From NCBI GenBank assembly GCA_947629215.1, contig CANRCU010000018.1:1-17013 (forward strand): a stretch of DNA of 17,013 nucleotides. The letters run 5' to 3'. The notes under the pieces are model-generated. The model was not told the origin of the DNA, made no database searches, and saw nothing but the letters and a program-made list of their open reading frames with translations. This document shows positions 6,334 through 12,414 of the stretch, piece after piece. The stretch comes from an uncultured Clostridia bacterium. GTDB lineage: Bacteria; Bacillota; Clostridia; Lachnospirales; CAG-274. The position numbers and the translations under genes were made by a program. Position 1 is the stretch's first letter. Each line of letters opens with the position of its first letter.

Positions 6334-6913
6334 CTTTCACACCTCCCATCTGTGCTGCTTCTGAAAATTCTTTGTTAAAGGTGTCCCCATAAGCCGCTAC
6401 ACCATTCCAGTCATCGTAACGCACTTTTTCACATTGCCCGTTGCACTCAAATATAAGGTTAGCCCTTGCCTCGTTTCCATCCTCCGCCGTCCTCCTCTTT
6501 TCGCATACATACCATTTTGCAAACGTCTCACGGGGATAAAAGTTTTCACGGAGATAATATCTTCCGGTATCAATCCCTTTGTATACCTCTCTGCCTGTCA
6601 CTCCCTCTATGCCACAAAATCTGACACTGATAATCTTTTCCGGATTGCGCTCTGGGTCGTTATAATAGTCGTTCTCCGAAAATTTTGCAAACCATTCACA
6701 TAAGGCTTCGCTGTAATACATTTTGATGTGAGAACATATATAATTTTCTCCAAGCTTATGAACTACGCTATGTTCAACAAAAAGCTCTGCAGTGTGTCCA
6801 TCATCATCTGTTGTAATAATTTTCACCTTGTCATCAAGGCAATTTGTACTAAAAAACACACCAGCGAATTTTTTATAATCAGATGTTGTCGGCATTGTAA
6901 ATTCAACTTTCAT
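6323..6913 (-). CDS. Conserved hypothetical mobile-element protein (196 aa)
   Basis: ATG 6913 follows GGAAG at good spacing; the open frame extends to 6946 without a ribosome site. A C-terminal motif KVRYDDWNGVAAYGDTFN and a central GRYYLREN/FAKWYVCEKRRT stretch resemble proteins I have seen in clostridial phages and conjugative elements without assigned function. No catalytic motif is evident. It is part of the tightly packed left operon. Confidence 0.8.
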   Translation of the reverse strand: MKVEFTMPTTSDYKKFAGVFFSTNCLDDKVKIITTDDDGHTAELFVEHSVVHKLGENYICSHIKMYYSEALCEWFAKFSENDYYNDPERNPEKIISVRFCGIEGVTGREVYKGIDTGRYYLRENFYPRETFAKWYVCEKRRTAEDGNEARANLIFECNGQCEKVRYDDWNGVAAYGDTFNKEFSEAAQMGGVKDEI

Positions 6914-6935
6914 TGTTATCGCTTCCTTTCTTTTT

Positions 6936-7142
6936 TCATAGCACAACCCTCTGGATAATGCTTTGCGGAAGTGATGGTAGCATCCGCAATATAAATAAAT
7001 GTGCTTCCCCTAATCCCTCCCGCCAAGTAATTTCTTCTGCATAATCCATAATACTGTCCAACATCTGCGGTGCCAATGTGCAGTTATTATCCGGCACATT
7101 GTAATTGTCATATATCCACCGCTTAAACTCGTCTTTATTCAC
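6936..7142 (-). CDS. Hypothetical protein, GTG start (68 aa)
   Basis: The GTG start at 7142 overlaps the upstream TGA (GTGA) and has GAGGAGG ten bases before it. The product (MNKDEFKRWIYDNYNVPDN..., DSIMDYAEEITWREGLGEAHLFILRML) is mostly helical, with a hydrophobic C-terminal helix. Family unknown. Confidence 0.75.
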   Translation of the reverse strand: MNKDEFKRWIYDNYNVPDNNCTLAPQMLDSIMDYAEEITWREGLGEAHLFILRMLPSLPQSIIQRVVL

Positions 7143-7333
7143 AATCTTTTTGCCTCCTCAACAAAAGCTTCTGCTTCTTTTTGACTATCAAACCAATCGT
7201 TGTAAATATCTTTTTTGTCTGTACAGGTAAATGTACTTTCCGGCTTTTTTTCTGCCTCCACTATGTTAGTAATAGCTGACGTAACTCTGCCTTTATCATC
7301 ATAAGTATTTGTAACACAATAATATGTTTTCAT
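7139..7333 (-). CDS. Hypothetical protein (64 aa)
   Basis: Starts MKTYYCVTNTYDDKGRV and ends DWFDSQKEAEAFVEEAKRL: two or three beta strands followed by a helix. This is a common shape for small phage accessory proteins, but I cannot name a family. GAGGGG lies about 10 bases upstream of ATG 7333. Translationally coupled to the next gene. Confidence 0.75.
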   Translation of the reverse strand: MKTYYCVTNTYDDKGRVTSAITNIVEAEKKPESTFTCTDKKDIYNDWFDSQKEAEAFVEEAKRL

Positions 7334-7370
7334 TATAAAAGCCCCTCCCCTCTACAGGTTAATATCGAAA

Positions 7371-7395
7371 TGAACACCCCATTATGGGGCGTTCA
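7371..7395 (-). terminator. GCCCC-family hairpin between operon genes (possible attenuator)
   Basis: On the minus strand TGAACGCCCC and GGGGTGTTCA form a 10-bp stem with one wobble and a 5-nt loop, 14 bases after the stop of the upstream gene. No convincing U-tract follows, so it may be a processing or stability element rather than a terminator. It shares the GCCCC...GGGG core with the two operon leaders. Confidence 0.5.
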
Positions 7396-7409
7396 TCAGC
7401 AAAAAAATT

Positions 7410-8018
7410 TTATGCTATTATGTATGTTTTTCCTTTTGCATACACTGTATAGCTGTGTTCTTCCTTATTCGTGTAACGATTAAAGCTTTTCACTGAATAT
7501 ACTGCATCAATATCCGCAAGTTTCATACTCTTGCACTTAGGCTGTCTTTTTACCCACTTCAGGGCAATTGCCTTTGCAGCTTCCGGAAGTTCATACTTCC
7601 TTGTTTTGTAGCAACTGTTCTCATATCTCTCACGGTGCTTATCTCTTGCTGTAACAGCCTCATCGTGTGTCCCAAAAAATTCTCTGTCGTCTCTTGCTTT
7701 TCCAACAAGGAAAAAGCTTACTGTTTCAATAACTTCGAGCCGATAATTCCAAATGCCGCTGCCAATCTCACGAGAGATATTTGGTCTTGTATCTGTACAT
7801 CTTCCAACCGTAATGCTAATGCCTCTGACATCTCTCTCATAGTCGTTGAAGTTTTTCATCAGGATGCGGATGATTTCTTTTCCGTTTGTCAGGTCTATGT
7901 GGGAGATTTCACCTTGACCGCCGGAACACGACATCGTTCCGGTATTTATATAATACCCTCTACTGATGTACTCGTTTACCTTTTCGGTAAACTTTCTGTT
8001 GATGTTTTCAAATTTCAT
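7410..8018 (-). CDS. Conserved hypothetical mobile-element protein (202 aa)
   Basis: Starts MKFENINRKFTEKVNEYISRGYYINTGTM, then GEISHIDLTNGKEIIRILM, and later IWNYRLEVIETVSFF and VKRQPKCKSMKLADI. This architecture recalls an uncharacterised family common on clostridial mobile elements; the biochemical function is unknown. ATG 8018 has an excellent GAGGAGG site. The ribosome site belongs to copy A of the repeated 28-bp upstream motif (8031-8058). Confidence 0.8.
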   Translation of the reverse strand: MKFENINRKFTEKVNEYISRGYYINTGTMSCSGGQGEISHIDLTNGKEIIRILMKNFNDYERDVRGISITVGRCTDTRPNISREIGSGIWNYRLEVIETVSFFLVGKARDDREFFGTHDEAVTARDKHRERYENSCYKTRKYELPEAAKAIALKWVKRQPKCKSMKLADIDAVYSVKSFNRYTNKEEHSYTVYAKGKTYIIA

Positions 8019-8030
8019 AGCTTTTCCTCC

Positions 8031-8058
8031 TCGCTTTCTGCCCGTATAGTCGCTAGCT
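8031..8058 (-). repeat. Pre-start motif, copy A
   Basis: On the minus strand GCTAGCGACTATACGGGCAG runs into AAGCGAGGAGG, directly before the gene starting at 8018. Three related copies lie at 10555-10580, 10732-10757 and 11702-11730, each ending in the ribosome site of a gene. Confidence 0.65.
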
Positions 8059-8073
8059 CATCTTTTTGTACTT

Positions 8074-8283
8074 TTACGCCGTTTCTCTGATTTCAACCAG
8101 CTTATCCATACCGGAGAAAATACAATCTCCCGTTGTGAACACAAGTCCGTCCCATCTTACATATTTTACTGTTTCAACCTTATTGCCTCTCTCGTAAGGG
8201 GTATGCCATTCAACCTCAACGGTTTTGCCCTCTGCAAGCATTTTTTCAATCTGTTCAACGTGCTTCATAGTGAATTTAGTCAT
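8074..8283 (-). CDS. Hypothetical protein (69 aa)
   Basis: ATG 8283 follows GGGAGATG. The product has an N-terminal helix (KHVEQIEKMLAEGKTVEVEWHT) then several short beta strands (VETVKYVRWDGLVFTTGDC). Family unknown; the second gene of the left operon. Confidence 0.75.
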   Translation of the reverse strand: MTKFTMKHVEQIEKMLAEGKTVEVEWHTPYERGNKVETVKYVRWDGLVFTTGDCIFSGMDKLVEIRETA

Positions 8284-8296
8284 TGTATCATCTCCC

Positions 8297-8440
8297 TTAA
8301 TTAATTGCTAAGATTGCATTGTTTTGGCACATCATAATTGCTTCAAATTTTTCCGTAGTCATTGTTCCTGCTGCTTCTTCTTTCTTGATAACCTTTGCTG
8401 TAGCTTCAAGAATGTTCTTTATTTTTTGCTCTCTTGTCAT
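8297..8440 (-). CDS. Small helical protein (47 aa), first gene of left operon
   Basis: ATG 8440 has CAGGAGGTC directly upstream. The product is MTREQKIKNILEATAKVIKK followed by EEAAGTMTTEKFEAIMMCQN and NAILAIN, probably two short helices. It is the first gene after the conserved promoter/leader module and its position matches the 70-aa gene that opens the right operon. Family unknown. Confidence 0.7.
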   Translation of the reverse strand: MTREQKIKNILEATAKVIKKEEAAGTMTTEKFEAIMMCQNNAILAIN

Positions 8441-8562
8441 TTTTTTGACCTCCTGTTCCCCCTCTACGGGGCATTTGATGGTAAATTTTTTTGCCCTGTT
8501 TTGGGGCGTTTGTTCTTAAAAATTTTTAGGTACTCGCTTTGCTTTCCCTATCCTTTAATTAT
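8441..8562 (-). promoter_or_regulatory. Left operon leader with two GCCC/GGGC mini-hairpins
   Basis: The minus-strand leader carries hairpin 1 (GCCC-7nt-GGGC, 8493-8507) followed by an A-rich AAAAAAATTTA block, and hairpin 2 (CCCC-5nt-GGGG, 8459-8471) just before the ribosome site. The same order, stems and flanks occur at 12135-12223, while loop sequences differ. Stem conservation with varying loops suggests selection on RNA structure. Function unknown. Confidence 0.65.
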
Positions 8563-8590
8563 ATTTTACCACGAAGAAAGTAGGTGTCAA
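8563..8590 (-). promoter_or_regulatory. Left operon promoter
   Basis: On the minus strand TTGACA (8585-8590) and TAAAAT (8563-8568) are 16 bases apart; the TAAAATATAAT run offers a shifted -10 as well. The sequence is closely similar to the promoter at 12224-12251, including CGTGG just before the -10, so both operons are probably coregulated. Confidence 0.75.
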
Positions 8591-8637
8591 CACATTTTTA
8601 CGATTTTTTTCAAAAAATTTCAGATTTTTTGCCCAAC

Positions 8638-9357
8638 TTAAGAGCTTTTTATTGCCGCATTATGGGGCATATATGAGCATAAAGAAATACGCTTGATAGC
8701 CGCCGTATAGTAATTTTCGTCTATCTCATAACCAATATACCTACGTCCCGTTTCAAGTGCAGCTACCGCCGTTGTGCCACTTCCTATGAACGGGTCAAGT
8801 ACAATATCCCCTTCGTTGCTATGTATCATAATCAAATCACGCATAAGCTCCACCGGTTTTTGGGTAGTATGTATTCTATTCTTTGCAGATACAATAGGAT
8901 ATTGAAATATAGTATTTTCATATGTGCTGCGCTGACGGTTAAATGTCCAGCCTTTTCCCTTTACAGCCCATATAGCAAATTCACAAGCTGTAACATAGAG
9001 CCTGTCCCTATTCCTTGGCATTGGGTTTGACTTTTGCCATTGTATCATCTCTTTTACTGTACAGCCGCAAGCCTCCAATTCTGTTGCTATCACATCCATA
9101 TTGCGCCACGCATTAAAAATGATTATACTTCCACCGGTACGCAAACATTCAACTGCTGTCGGTATCCATCCCGTCAAGTCAAAACCTTTGTCCCACTCCC
9201 CAAAATCAATGCCATTACGTCCTTTGAGCGTATGGAAATTGTTTTTGCGGCTCAAATTATAAGGCGGGTCTGTCAATATTAAGTCGCAGTACCCCCCCCC
9301 ACGCAAAACAAGACCATTTAAGCAGTCCTCATTGTAAATTATGTTTGTCTCAAACAT
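8638..9357 (-). CDS. Orphan DNA methyltransferase (DPPY, beta-class order) with G9 tract
   Basis: A 239-aa amino-methyltransferase acting on adenine N6 or cytosine N4. The DPPY catalytic motif is at residues 30-33, HTTQKP at about 163-168 and the SAM-binding DPFIGSGTT at 188-196; catalytic motif before SAM motif is the beta-class order. No restriction enzyme is adjacent, as usual for phage-borne enzymes that protect DNA. Codons 20-22 lie in a run of nine G (9292-9300 on the plus strand as C9), giving Gly-Gly-Gly just before the first motif. A one-base slip would truncate the enzyme. It is the last gene of the right operon, ending about 50 bp upstream of the left operon's promoter. Target sequence cannot be predicted. 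Confidence 0.93.
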   Translation of the reverse strand: MFETNIIYNEDCLNGLVLRGGGYCDLILTDPPYNLSRKNNFHTLKGRNGIDFGEWDKGFDLTGWIPTAVECLRTGGSIIIFNAWRNMDVIATELEACGCTVKEMIQWQKSNPMPRNRDRLYVTACEFAIWAVKGKGWTFNRQRSTYENTIFQYPIVSAKNRIHTTQKPVELMRDLIMIHSNEGDIVLDPFIGSGTTAVAALETGRRYIGYEIDENYYTAAIKRISLCSYMPHNAAIKSS

Positions 9358-9427
9358 TTTTTGCCTCCTGTTCTATTCTCTAATACATTGCTCGGCATTT
9401 GGCTTAGTATTGCCCTATAGTTCAATA

Positions 9428-9649
9428 TCAGTCACATCTCCTGCATATATCTTCACCATATACTACGTTTAAGCCACAGCCGTTTTCCCACTTAACCATA
9501 ATACTGCCGGCATCATCTACACCCAGCACAGTGCCTTTTGTGCCTTTAGGCGGTGCTTGTACGTCATCCATATGTACCAGTTCCACACGGCAGCCACAAG
9601 GATATTGCTCTCGCAATCTCCTGATAACTTCCATATTCGGAATTTTCAT
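9428..9649 (-). CDS. DUF4314-like protein (73 aa)
   Basis: The segment VIRRLREQYPCGCRVELVHM, then DDVQAPPKGTKGTV and GSIMVKWENG, matches my recollection of DUF4314: a small beta-barrel-like domain common in clostridial phages and integrative elements. The Pro-rich APPKGTKGTV turn is characteristic. ATG 9649 follows TAGGAGG at ideal spacing. Biological role not known. Confidence 0.85.
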   Translation of the reverse strand: MKIPNMEVIRRLREQYPCGCRVELVHMDDVQAPPKGTKGTVLGVDDAGSIMVKWENGCGLNVVYGEDICRRCD

Positions 9650-9661
9650 TTCGTTCGCCTC

Positions 9662-10222
9662 CTAAACAATACCATAGTATTCAATTACGAAATACCACTC
9701 ATTATTGTCCAACTTAACATCCAGTATTGTACTCTGCCTGATTTTCAACATAGTCTGGTAGTTCACTTTGTCATCACTCGAAAACACTTCTCGCTTTATA
9801 TCTCCGTTCCATAAATGAGATATAAGTGTATAATTAATTTTCCTGTCATCGTTTGCATTTTCATCTGCGGCACACCAGTCCATAAAACTTTTGCCAATCC
9901 AAAATTTGCTTCGTGATTTATTATGCATTATATCCCCTACTTCTCCGTATCTTCTTAATATCCAGTAAGTTTGTAGGAGGTTCACAAAGTCCCCTTTCCC
10001 TATTTTTTTTGCAAAACAATCCAACCCTTGCAGTTGCACATAGGCATCCGATGTAAGCCGCCATTTCAAACATCCATCGCCGTTGCCTTCGTCATCTTTA
10101 CACATATTGCAGAATGGACACGCAAAGTCTTTATCGTCAATGATAGCCCTTTCAATAAAGTTGAAAAGGCTATCGTCAGACATTGCTCGAATACGGTCTG
10201 CATTTGTCATCTTCTTAGCCAT
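9662..10222 (-). CDS. Hypothetical protein with Cys cluster (186 aa)
   Basis: ATG 10222 (MAKKMTNADRIRAMSDDSL) is chosen because GGAGAGG lies at acceptable spacing, and a GTG at 10234 has no room for one. It overlaps the upstream gene by 8 bases. Residues about 35-51 hold CPFCNMCKDDEGNGDGC, which may bind zinc. This N-terminal pattern resembles small phage proteins of the kind NADRIRxMSDEELAxFL...CPxxxCxxxxC. The C-terminal half has no recognised domain. Confidence 0.8.
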   Translation of the reverse strand: MAKKMTNADRIRAMSDDSLFNFIERAIIDDKDFACPFCNMCKDDEGNGDGCLKWRLTSDAYVQLQGLDCFAKKIGKGDFVNLLQTYWILRRYGEVGDIMHNKSRSKFWIGKSFMDWCAADENANDDRKINYTLISHLWNGDIKREVFSSDDKVNYQTMLKIRQSTILDVKLDNNEWYFVIEYYGIV

Positions 10223-10505
10223 TATCCTTGCCACCTCTCCGTATCTTCATTCCGGTGTAATAATCCCTTGTAGCAAACTCTCTTGCTTTTCCGTTCGGTC
10301 TGGGATTGCTCTCTCCGGCACACTCGAACATATACCGCCGTTCATACACCACCACATTTGCAGCAAGTCTATCCCCACTACCGTCGCAAAGCATTTGAAA
10401 TGCCTTATGTTTTGCCGACGGCAAATCGTTCGCAATAAACTCCTTTGAGTGCAACTTTCCCTCTGCAACATCATACCACATTGCAAGATATACTTTCTCT
10501 TTCAT
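10215..10505 (-). CDS. Hypothetical protein (96 aa)
   Basis: Begins MKEKVYLAMWYDVAEGKLHSKEF and ends in a basic tail (YYTGMKIRRGGKDNG). GGAGGG lies 7 bases upstream of ATG 10505, which forms an ATGA with a possible 13-codon frame. Family unknown. A different overlapping frame on the same strand is open for about 80 codons but lacks a ribosome site. Confidence 0.7.
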   Translation of the reverse strand: MKEKVYLAMWYDVAEGKLHSKEFIANDLPSAKHKAFQMLCDGSGDRLAANVVVYERRYMFECAGESNPRPNGKAREFATRDYYTGMKIRRGGKDNG

Positions 10506-10543
10506 CTTATGCCCTCCATTCTATCTGGTTTGTCTGTCCACAT
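10502..10543 (-). CDS. Possible 13-aa leader peptide
   Basis: ATG 10543 has GAGGGG about 8 bases upstream, encodes MWTDKPDRMEGIR and terminates in an ATGA overlapping the next start. The ribosome site belongs to copy B of the repeated pre-start motif, whose other copies all precede genes. It could serve translational coupling, or be the degraded end of a longer gene. Its size makes it speculative. Confidence 0.3.
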   Translation of the reverse strand: MWTDKPDRMEGIR

Positions 10544-10554
10544 AATCAAGACCC

Positions 10555-10580
10555 CTCTTTCTCCCCGTATAGCCATTGGG
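10555..10580 (-). repeat. Pre-start motif, copy B
   Basis: On the minus strand CCAATGGCTATACGGGGAG and AAAGAGG. It shares TATACGGG with copy A and ACGGGGAGAAAG with copy C. Confidence 0.6.
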
Positions 10581-10590
10581 GAAGCATATA

Positions 10591-10731
10591 TTAATAGCAA
10601 CTGAAATAGCAATATCTGTATCCTTCGTGAGTATTACAAAATTCTATGCAGTCTTTCTCTGTGCCATTTCCAACTGTAAAGCCCACTTCCGGGCTGTCTT
10701 CTCTAAAATATACAATCCACATACTTTGCAT
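10591..10731 (-). CDS. Small Cys-rich protein (46 aa)
   Basis: Product begins MQSMWIVYFREDSPEVGFTV and ends GYRYCYFSCY; four Cys fall in the last 20 residues (DCIEFC and CYFSC). GGAGAAAGG abuts ATG 10731 and is 11 bases from the in-frame ATG 10722, so the true start could be the second Met. No signal peptide. Family unknown. Confidence 0.6.
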   Translation of the reverse strand: MQSMWIVYFREDSPEVGFTVGNGTEKDCIEFCNTHEGYRYCYFSCY

Positions 10732-10757
10732 CCTTTCTCCCCGTCTTGCCGATAGGA
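10732..10757 (-). repeat. Pre-start motif, copy C
   Basis: On the minus strand CCTATCGGCAAGACGGGGAG and AAAGG, ending at the start codon of the 46-aa gene. Closest to copy D (CGGCAAGACGGG identical). Confidence 0.65.
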
Positions 10758-10768
10758 CAGCCTAATCT

Positions 10769-11338
10769 CTACAGGTCAAAAGCAATTGCAGCTTCTCTTT
10801 CCGGTGTTCCTTGCGCCAAACAGGTGGTATACCTTATCATCTGGCGCTCTTTCCTTATTTCACGGACACGTTTTAACGTGTCCCAGTCAACAAGCGCACC
10901 GACACAGTACGCTTTATCCATAATACATCTGACCTCATCAATGCGGTCATATATTGAGTCGTCAAACTCAATATTACCATTTTGCATTTCGTCCCTTAGG
11001 AACATTAAGTGTTCATACATTGAACACAAATTGAAATGCTCACTCTCGTTCACCCGATATTTTTTAACCATATTCTTTGTTACCTCCTTTGCCTCCTCTG
11101 TCTGACTTATTCCAAAAAACGCCGCTTCAACGAGGAACATTCCACCTGTACCGCTGTTTTCGTCCTGTTCCTCGTCTGTTTTTTGCTTGCCTCTTGGCTT
11201 CCAGATACTTGTCTTGAAAAGAGCCTTGCATCCCTTTTTTACTTTTCTGCCTCTACGGTTCCATCCCGCAAAAGTGTCAACATCTTCCGTAACTCCATTT
11301 AAGAGTTTCGCATTATTGATAATAGCTATATTTGTCAT
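10769..11338 (-). CDS. ArdC-like ssDNA-binding/antirestriction-type domain protein (189 aa)
   Basis: The segment TFAGWNRRGRKVKKGCKALF, then TSIWKP and later GGMFLVEAAFFGISQTEEAK, follows the pattern of the ArdC N-terminal domain (W...GR.VKKG.KA...FF...QTE). That domain binds single-stranded DNA and is frequent on plasmids, conjugative elements and phages. The metalloprotease half of full-length ArdC is absent. The C-terminal part (about residues 95-189) is helical with no known motif. ATG 11338 (MTNIAII) is preferred over the TTG at 11347. If functional, it would help incoming DNA evade restriction; that is inference. Confidence 0.7.
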   Translation of the reverse strand: MTNIAIINNAKLLNGVTEDVDTFAGWNRRGRKVKKGCKALFKTSIWKPRGKQKTDEEQDENSGTGGMFLVEAAFFGISQTEEAKEVTKNMVKKYRVNESEHFNLCSMYEHLMFLRDEMQNGNIEFDDSIYDRIDEVRCIMDKAYCVGALVDWDTLKRVREIRKERQMIRYTTCLAQGTPEREAAIAFDL

Positions 11339-11359
11339 CGTCCTCAATCTCCATTAGCC

Positions 11360-11509
11360 TTAATTTAACAAATCCGTTGTAAACCCAATCTTTGCCTTGA
11401 TACCAACTTCTGCCAGCTCCATAATTCTGTTATTGGCTGCATCCAATGTATCGTAATCGCATATACCCCATTTCCACGCACCGTTGCATAAAACCTGTAG
11501 TCTGTACAT
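11360..11509 (-). CDS. Small hypothetical protein (49 aa)
   Basis: ATG 11509 is preceded by GGGGGTG. The product starts MYRLQVLCNGAWKWGICDYD, then a helix TLDAANNRIMELAEVGIKAK. The pattern (short strands, then a helix with a residue-saving turn) is similar to small phage proteins such as the 64-aa gene at 7139, but I cannot name a family. A longer overlapping frame (11430-11642) is a shadow. Confidence 0.65.
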   Translation of the reverse strand: MYRLQVLCNGAWKWGICDYDTLDAANNRIMELAEVGIKAKIGFTTDLLN

Positions 11510-11524
11510 AATGTACACCCCCTT

Positions 11525-11692
11525 TCAGTAATAATAATCGTATTCGTATGGCTGTCCGTCGTAGCCTTCTTCCATAACTTTTGAGTAACAATCGCTGCAT
11601 ACTCTCCTGTATGGAATGCCGTGGTAGTCCGAAGTTAGCCACATTTCCTCTGGGTCAAATTCATTTCCGCAAACCGGACATTTTTCTTTCAT
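11525..11692 (-). CDS. Small zinc-ribbon protein (55 aa)
   Basis: MKEKCPVCGNEFDPEE gives the first CxxC knuckle and VCSDCYSKV the second, about 27 residues apart: a treble-clef or ribbon zinc-binding arrangement. The tail is acidic and Tyr-rich (GYDGQPYEYDYYY). GAGGG lies 8 bases upstream of ATG 11692, in copy D of the repeated motif. It probably binds nucleic acid or protein; target unknown. Confidence 0.75.
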   Translation of the reverse strand: MKEKCPVCGNEFDPEEMWLTSDYHGIPYRRVCSDCYSKVMEEGYDGQPYEYDYYY

Positions 11693-11701
11693 TGATTTCC
11701 C

Positions 11702-11730
11702 TCGCCTTCTGCCCGTCTTGCCGTTAGCCC
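11702..11730 (-). repeat. Pre-start motif, copy D
   Basis: On the minus strand GGCTAACGGCAAGACGGGC and AGAAGGCGAGGG, leading into the zinc-ribbon gene. The four copies (A-D) share a YANCGRCWAKACGGGSAGAARG-like core. Confidence 0.65.
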
Positions 11731-11742
11731 AGCGTCCTCGTA

Positions 11743-11904
11743 TTACCTTACTGCCGACATCAATTCGTTTAACATATTCTTGATTGCATCATCCTTGGAA
11801 ACACCAAATAATTTTCTGCAAGTTTCCTCGCTTATCGTTGCTATTGATTTAAGGCTGCTTGCCATCTCTGCTATTTCCTTGTAGTTTTTCTCATTCTTTG
11901 TCAT
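11743..11904 (-). CDS. Small helical protein (53 aa)
   Basis: ATG 11904 has GGGAGG at good spacing. Product MTKNEKNYKEIAEMASSLKS, then IATISEETCRKLFGVSKDDA and a terminal helix. Looks like an all-helical small protein; no family recognised. Second gene of the right operon. Confidence 0.7.
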   Translation of the reverse strand: MTKNEKNYKEIAEMASSLKSIATISEETCRKLFGVSKDDAIKNMLNELMSAVR

Positions 11905-11918
11905 TGTCTTTTCCTCCC

Positions 11919-12131
11919 TTATATTCTTTCTTCTTCTATGCGGTCTATTGTGATTGTTCTCTCACCACTAAGAAAAAGAACTATGTAAACTGTTTCGTCC
12001 CCATCTTCGTATGAAGCTTCAATGTATTCCCTGTTAGCTTCCTCTATTCTTAAACCTTCATCTATGAGTGCTTCCTCAATGTCACTGATTCTTCCGTACC
12101 AATCGTTCATAAGATGTTCTAAGTTTTTCAT
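11919..12131 (-). CDS. Small acidic protein (70 aa), first gene of right operon
   Basis: ATG 12131 follows AAAGGAGG. The product (MKNLEHLMNDWYGRISDIEE, then EALIDEGLRIEEANREYIEA) is strongly acidic and mostly helical, ending in beta strands (TVYIVLFLSGERTITI). No family is recognised. It is the first gene after the conserved promoter/leader. Acidic small proteins are frequent among DNA-mimic anti-defence factors, but nothing here shows such a role. Confidence 0.75.
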   Translation of the reverse strand: MKNLEHLMNDWYGRISDIEEALIDEGLRIEEANREYIEASYEDGDETVYIVLFLSGERTITIDRIEEERI

Positions 12132-12134
12132 TGT

Positions 12135-12223
12135 AAATTCCTCCTTTTTGTTCCCCTTGTTGGGGCAAATGACTTTAAAATTTTTTGCCCTTTATCGGGG
12201 CGTTTTATCTTTATCTTAGTTAT
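12135..12223 (-). promoter_or_regulatory. Right operon leader with two GCCC/GGGC mini-hairpins
   Basis: Hairpin 1 (GCCC-7nt-GGGC, 12187-12201), an AAAAAATTTTA block and hairpin 2 (CCCC-5nt-GGGG, 12153-12165) precede AAAGGAGG. Order and flanks match the left operon leader; loop sequences differ. Confidence 0.65.
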
Positions 12224-12251
12224 ATTTTACCACGTTAAGGGGAGTTGTCAA
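12224..12251 (-). promoter_or_regulatory. Right operon promoter
   Basis: On the minus strand TTGACA (12246-12251) and TAAAAT (12224-12229), spacer 16, with CGTGG before the -10 as in the left operon promoter. Poly-A/T blocks lie upstream (12258-12295) and are also shared. Confidence 0.75.
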
Positions 12252-12299
12252 TATGTTTTTTTAATATTTTTCAAAAAAATGTAGATTTTTTGCAAGAAT

Positions 12300-12414
12300 T
12301 TATTGAGGTTTTGTTTAAATATTTATGACAGGGTTGCAATATCTTTATTACCCCAAAATGAATACGGGAAATGTCATTTTTGACGTGTTCTGGGGCATAG
12401 TAATATAAATACCT
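12300..12414. other. Non-coding structured spacer between hicAB and right operon
   Basis: No gene seen. CCCCA (12351-12355) pairs with TGGGG (12391-12395), and inside this GAATACG (12359-12365) pairs with CGTGTTC (12384-12390, one wobble) and AAATG with CATTT, giving a compound hairpin of about 45 nt. It could be a small RNA, an operator or part of transcription control; no promoter was seen for it. Confidence 0.4.

Noticed and set aside
8324..8641. Plus-strand frame of 105 codons
   Set aside because: Covers the left operon leader and promoter in antisense; Phe/Cys-rich shadow of A/T-rich DNA.
10247..10486. Minus-strand frame of 79 codons overlapping the 96-aa gene
   Set aside because: No ribosome site, and the alternative frame has ATGA coupling and GGAGGG at its start.
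11430..11642. Minus-strand frame of 70 codons
   Set aside because: A third frame spanning the zinc-ribbon gene and the 49-aa gene; Arg/Leu-rich and no start signal.
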